Positions 62,591 through 64,000 of a stretch of DNA of 64,000 nt are shown piece after piece; the first letter of the stretch is position 1; each line of letters opens with the position of its first letter. The stretch covers positions 1-64,000 of the forward strand of contig JBAKBP010007589.1 of the NCBI GenBank assembly GCA_037953745.1, written 5' to 3'. The DNA is from Lithodes maja (lineage: Eukaryota > Arthropoda > Malacostraca > Decapoda > Lithodidae). A program made the translations under genes and the position numbers. The notes under the pieces are model-generated. The model was not told the origin of the DNA. It worked only from the letters and a program-made list of their open reading frames with translations, and did no database searches.

Positions 62591-63970
62591 CTAGGAAACA
62601 CGACTCCCGAGAGCTATCACAGGCCGAGGGGGTCTAACAATGGACATGGAGAGGTAGGAGGAGATGAAGGTATGGATAGAAGACCACAAACCTGCCGAGG
62701 CGACGTCAGGCAACGAACGAGTCTGCAGGAACCGTAAGGAGGCAGCAAAGGACCGCACATCGTGTGCAGAACCCCGACAAGCAGGGTTACTGGCACGAAT
62801 AACCCGACAAATGTGGCGTCCTATCTGTACCTTCGAAAGCCTCCCACCAGTCCGAGGAGACACCCACACAGCAGTCCCCGAAGTCGGAGCCACAGACTCA
62901 ACATACGAGTGCAAGGCCTTCACCGGGCACAACACATGGTGAGTATGCCCACGTTTTAAAGCCTGGATGGTGAAAGGCTTGAAAACGTGGGTCTCTCTCT
63001 CATTCTTGGCAACAAAATGAGGGGAGGGGGCTAACGTGACGACATTCAATGACGGGGAGAATCTCATGCATTCCTGGGACCGTGACATGGCAGCTAGTTC
63101 AGACACCCTATCCCCAGTGGCCAGAGCGACAAGGAAGAGTGTACGCTCCAGCAACTGAACCGGTGTAGTGTCCCGTGTATATGTGTGTGAAGCCAGAAGG
63201 TCCAGAGCACGCCCCAGATCCCACTGAGGAGGGATCTGGCGCGGAGGCGGTCGCTCCCTGAAGGCAGCCTTCATGAAGGAATCCAGCTCCTTCGGAGGAA
63301 CGACCAGCCCAGTGACGGACTCAAAGACCTCCCGGATGGCAGACAAGTGGTTACGTATAGTGTTGACCTGAAAGCGACGTGTACGGAAGAGGTGAAACAA
63401 GTAGTGTAGGACGAGGGAAGGAGAGCTAACAGTCTGGCGAGTGTCCTGTATCCACCTAGTAAAAGACCTCCAGTGGGACTCGTAAGTCCCCCAAGTCGAA
63501 GACGTCCATGAACGCTTCAGGAAGTCAGTCAGGTCCCGTCCGTGGACTGGGAGCCACCGTGCCTCACGAACATCCATGATGCGAAGGCCAACGAGGTCCG
63601 TAGGTCTCCAACCTGGCTCAAGTGGAAGTGTGAGAGAGGGAGAGGGACCGGACTCGGGCACCACCGCTTCAACTGGGAGTACCAAGCCTGGGCCGGCCAC
63701 AGAGGCGCTATGAGCCAGACTCTGCCGCGGTACAGCCGCAGCCTCGCGAGGACTTTGCACATCAACAGTGCGTCTGGTGGCGGAAATATGTATATCGACT
63801 GCCACCTGCTCCAGTCTTCCATGAAAGCGTCCGGACCCCCCTCCGGAGTACGAGTCCGGAGGGATAGGTACCGAGGCAACTTGCGCGTCTCCTTCGATGC
63901 GAACAAGTCGACCTCCGGAACACCCCAGGAAGCCGCGAGGTCGTCGAATACAGTCTGTTTCATCGCCCAT
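62591..63970 (-). CDS. DIRS tyrosine recombinase (459 aa)
   Basis: The core domain starts near residue 160. TGDRVSELAAMSR carries the first catalytic Arg, AHDVRSFAASL the His-x-x-Arg box, and LWSSIHTFISSYL the Trp and nucleophilic Tyr, so the active site appears complete. It would integrate the circular DNA form of the element. The first 150 residues overlap the RT/RNase H frame, so the true start may be further in. The related copy at 55566-56320 lacks the active-site end. Confidence 0.85.
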   Translation of the reverse strand: MGDETDCIRRPRGFLGCSGGRLVRIEGDAQVASVPIPPDSYSGGGSGRFHGRLEQVAVDIHISATRRTVDVQSPREAAAVPRQSLAHSASVAGPGLVLPVEAVVPESGPSPSLTLPLEPGWRPTDLVGLRIMDVREARWLPVHGRDLTDFLKRSWTSSTWGTYESHWRSFTRWIQDTRQTVSSPSLVLHYLFHLFRTRRFQVNTIRNHLSAIREVFESVTGLVVPPKELDSFMKAAFRERPPPRQIPPQWDLGRALDLLASHTYTRDTTPVQLLERTLFLVALATGDRVSELAAMSRSQECMRFSPSLNVVTLAPSPHFVAKNERETHVFKPFTIQALKRGHTHHVLCPVKALHSYVESVAPTSGTAVWVSPRTGGRLSKVQIGRHICRVIRASNPACRGSAHDVRSFAASLRFLQTRSLPDVASAGLWSSIHTFISSYLSMSIVRPPRPVIALGSRVS

Positions 63971-64000
63971 TCTACAAGAACGCCCTGTCCTCGCGACAGG
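63529..64000 (-). CDS. DIRS RT/RNase H ORF, C-terminal part (partial)
   Basis: The frame reads GVPEVDLFASKETRKLPRYL and then PPPDALLMCKVLARLRLYRG, typical of the RNase H and end regions of DIRS polyproteins. It overlaps the recombinase ORF in another frame and runs past the right edge of the window. Confidence 0.7.
   Translation of the reverse strand, partial: LSRGQGVLVEWAMKQTVFDDLAASWGVPEVDLFASKETRKLPRYLSLRTRTPEGGPDAFMEDWSRWQSIYIFPPPDALLMCKVLARLRLYRGRVWLIAPLWPAQAWYSQLKRWCPSPVPLPLSHFHLSQVGDLRTSLAFASWMFVRHGGSQSTDGT

Larger units (their letters stand above)
62125..64000 (-). mobile_element. DIRS retroelement (continues past right edge)
   Basis: A tyrosine recombinase ORF is preceded on the minus strand by the end of a DIRS-type RT/RNase H ORF in another, overlapping frame. 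This order and overlap are characteristic of DIRS elements. Sequence at 62125-62590, with a poly(C) tract at 62521-62532, is its non-coding end and resembles 44545-45260. Confidence 0.8.

Overview
The window looks like a nuclear contig of an arthropod, most plausibly a decapod crustacean, carrying a fragment of an integrated large double-stranded DNA virus. The host assignment is an inference from the repeats: DIRS retroelements, CR1/L2-, RTE- and I-type LINEs, piggyBac, Tigger/pogo-like and foldback elements. I see no tRNA, rRNA, CRISPR array or ordinary intron-bearing host gene.

Positions 1-31598 are virus-derived, AT-rich and densely coded in short overlapping or abutting ORFs, several with a TATA box about 35-60 nt before the ATG. 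From left to right they hold: a tandem array of an unrecognised 434-residue gene (three copies; the third is split by a CR1 LINE at 3801-7264); a macrodomain protein (8595-9182); a full-length piggyBac element (9694-13993); decayed duplicates of the macrodomain and of a small membrane protein gene; a leftward block with a family B DNA polymerase (16412-19816), flanked by overlapping ORFs; a complete intron-less cyclooxygenase (prostaglandin-endoperoxide synthase) gene (20781-22457); a rightward block of unrecognised ORFs; a mucin-like type II membrane protein; and a protein with TATA-binding-protein-like features. The polymerase has all exonuclease and polymerase motifs of viral family B enzymes. 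No capsid, terminase or per os infectivity gene is visible, so the family is left open (herpesvirus-like or Naldaviricetes-like).

Positions 31599-33599 are a second, internally deleted piggyBac copy of the same family, flanked by TTAA. Its left flank is viral and its right flank is a host LINE, so the virus-host boundary falls on a transposon.

Positions 33604-64000 are nested host repeats with no viral gene: CR1-type LINEs in both orientations, two RTE copies, an I-type LINE split by a probable solo LTR that itself holds a piggyBac MITE, TA-flanked MITEs, a long foldback element with two internal insertions, and DIRS elements with tyrosine recombinase ORFs.

How the viral genes may work together is inference: the polymerase and its overlapping neighbours look like a replication block, the TBP-like protein may serve viral transcription, and the macrodomain and cyclooxygenase are candidates for altering host ADP-ribosylation and eicosanoid signalling. 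The cyclooxygenase keeps every catalytic residue I could place, and is the most striking feature here.
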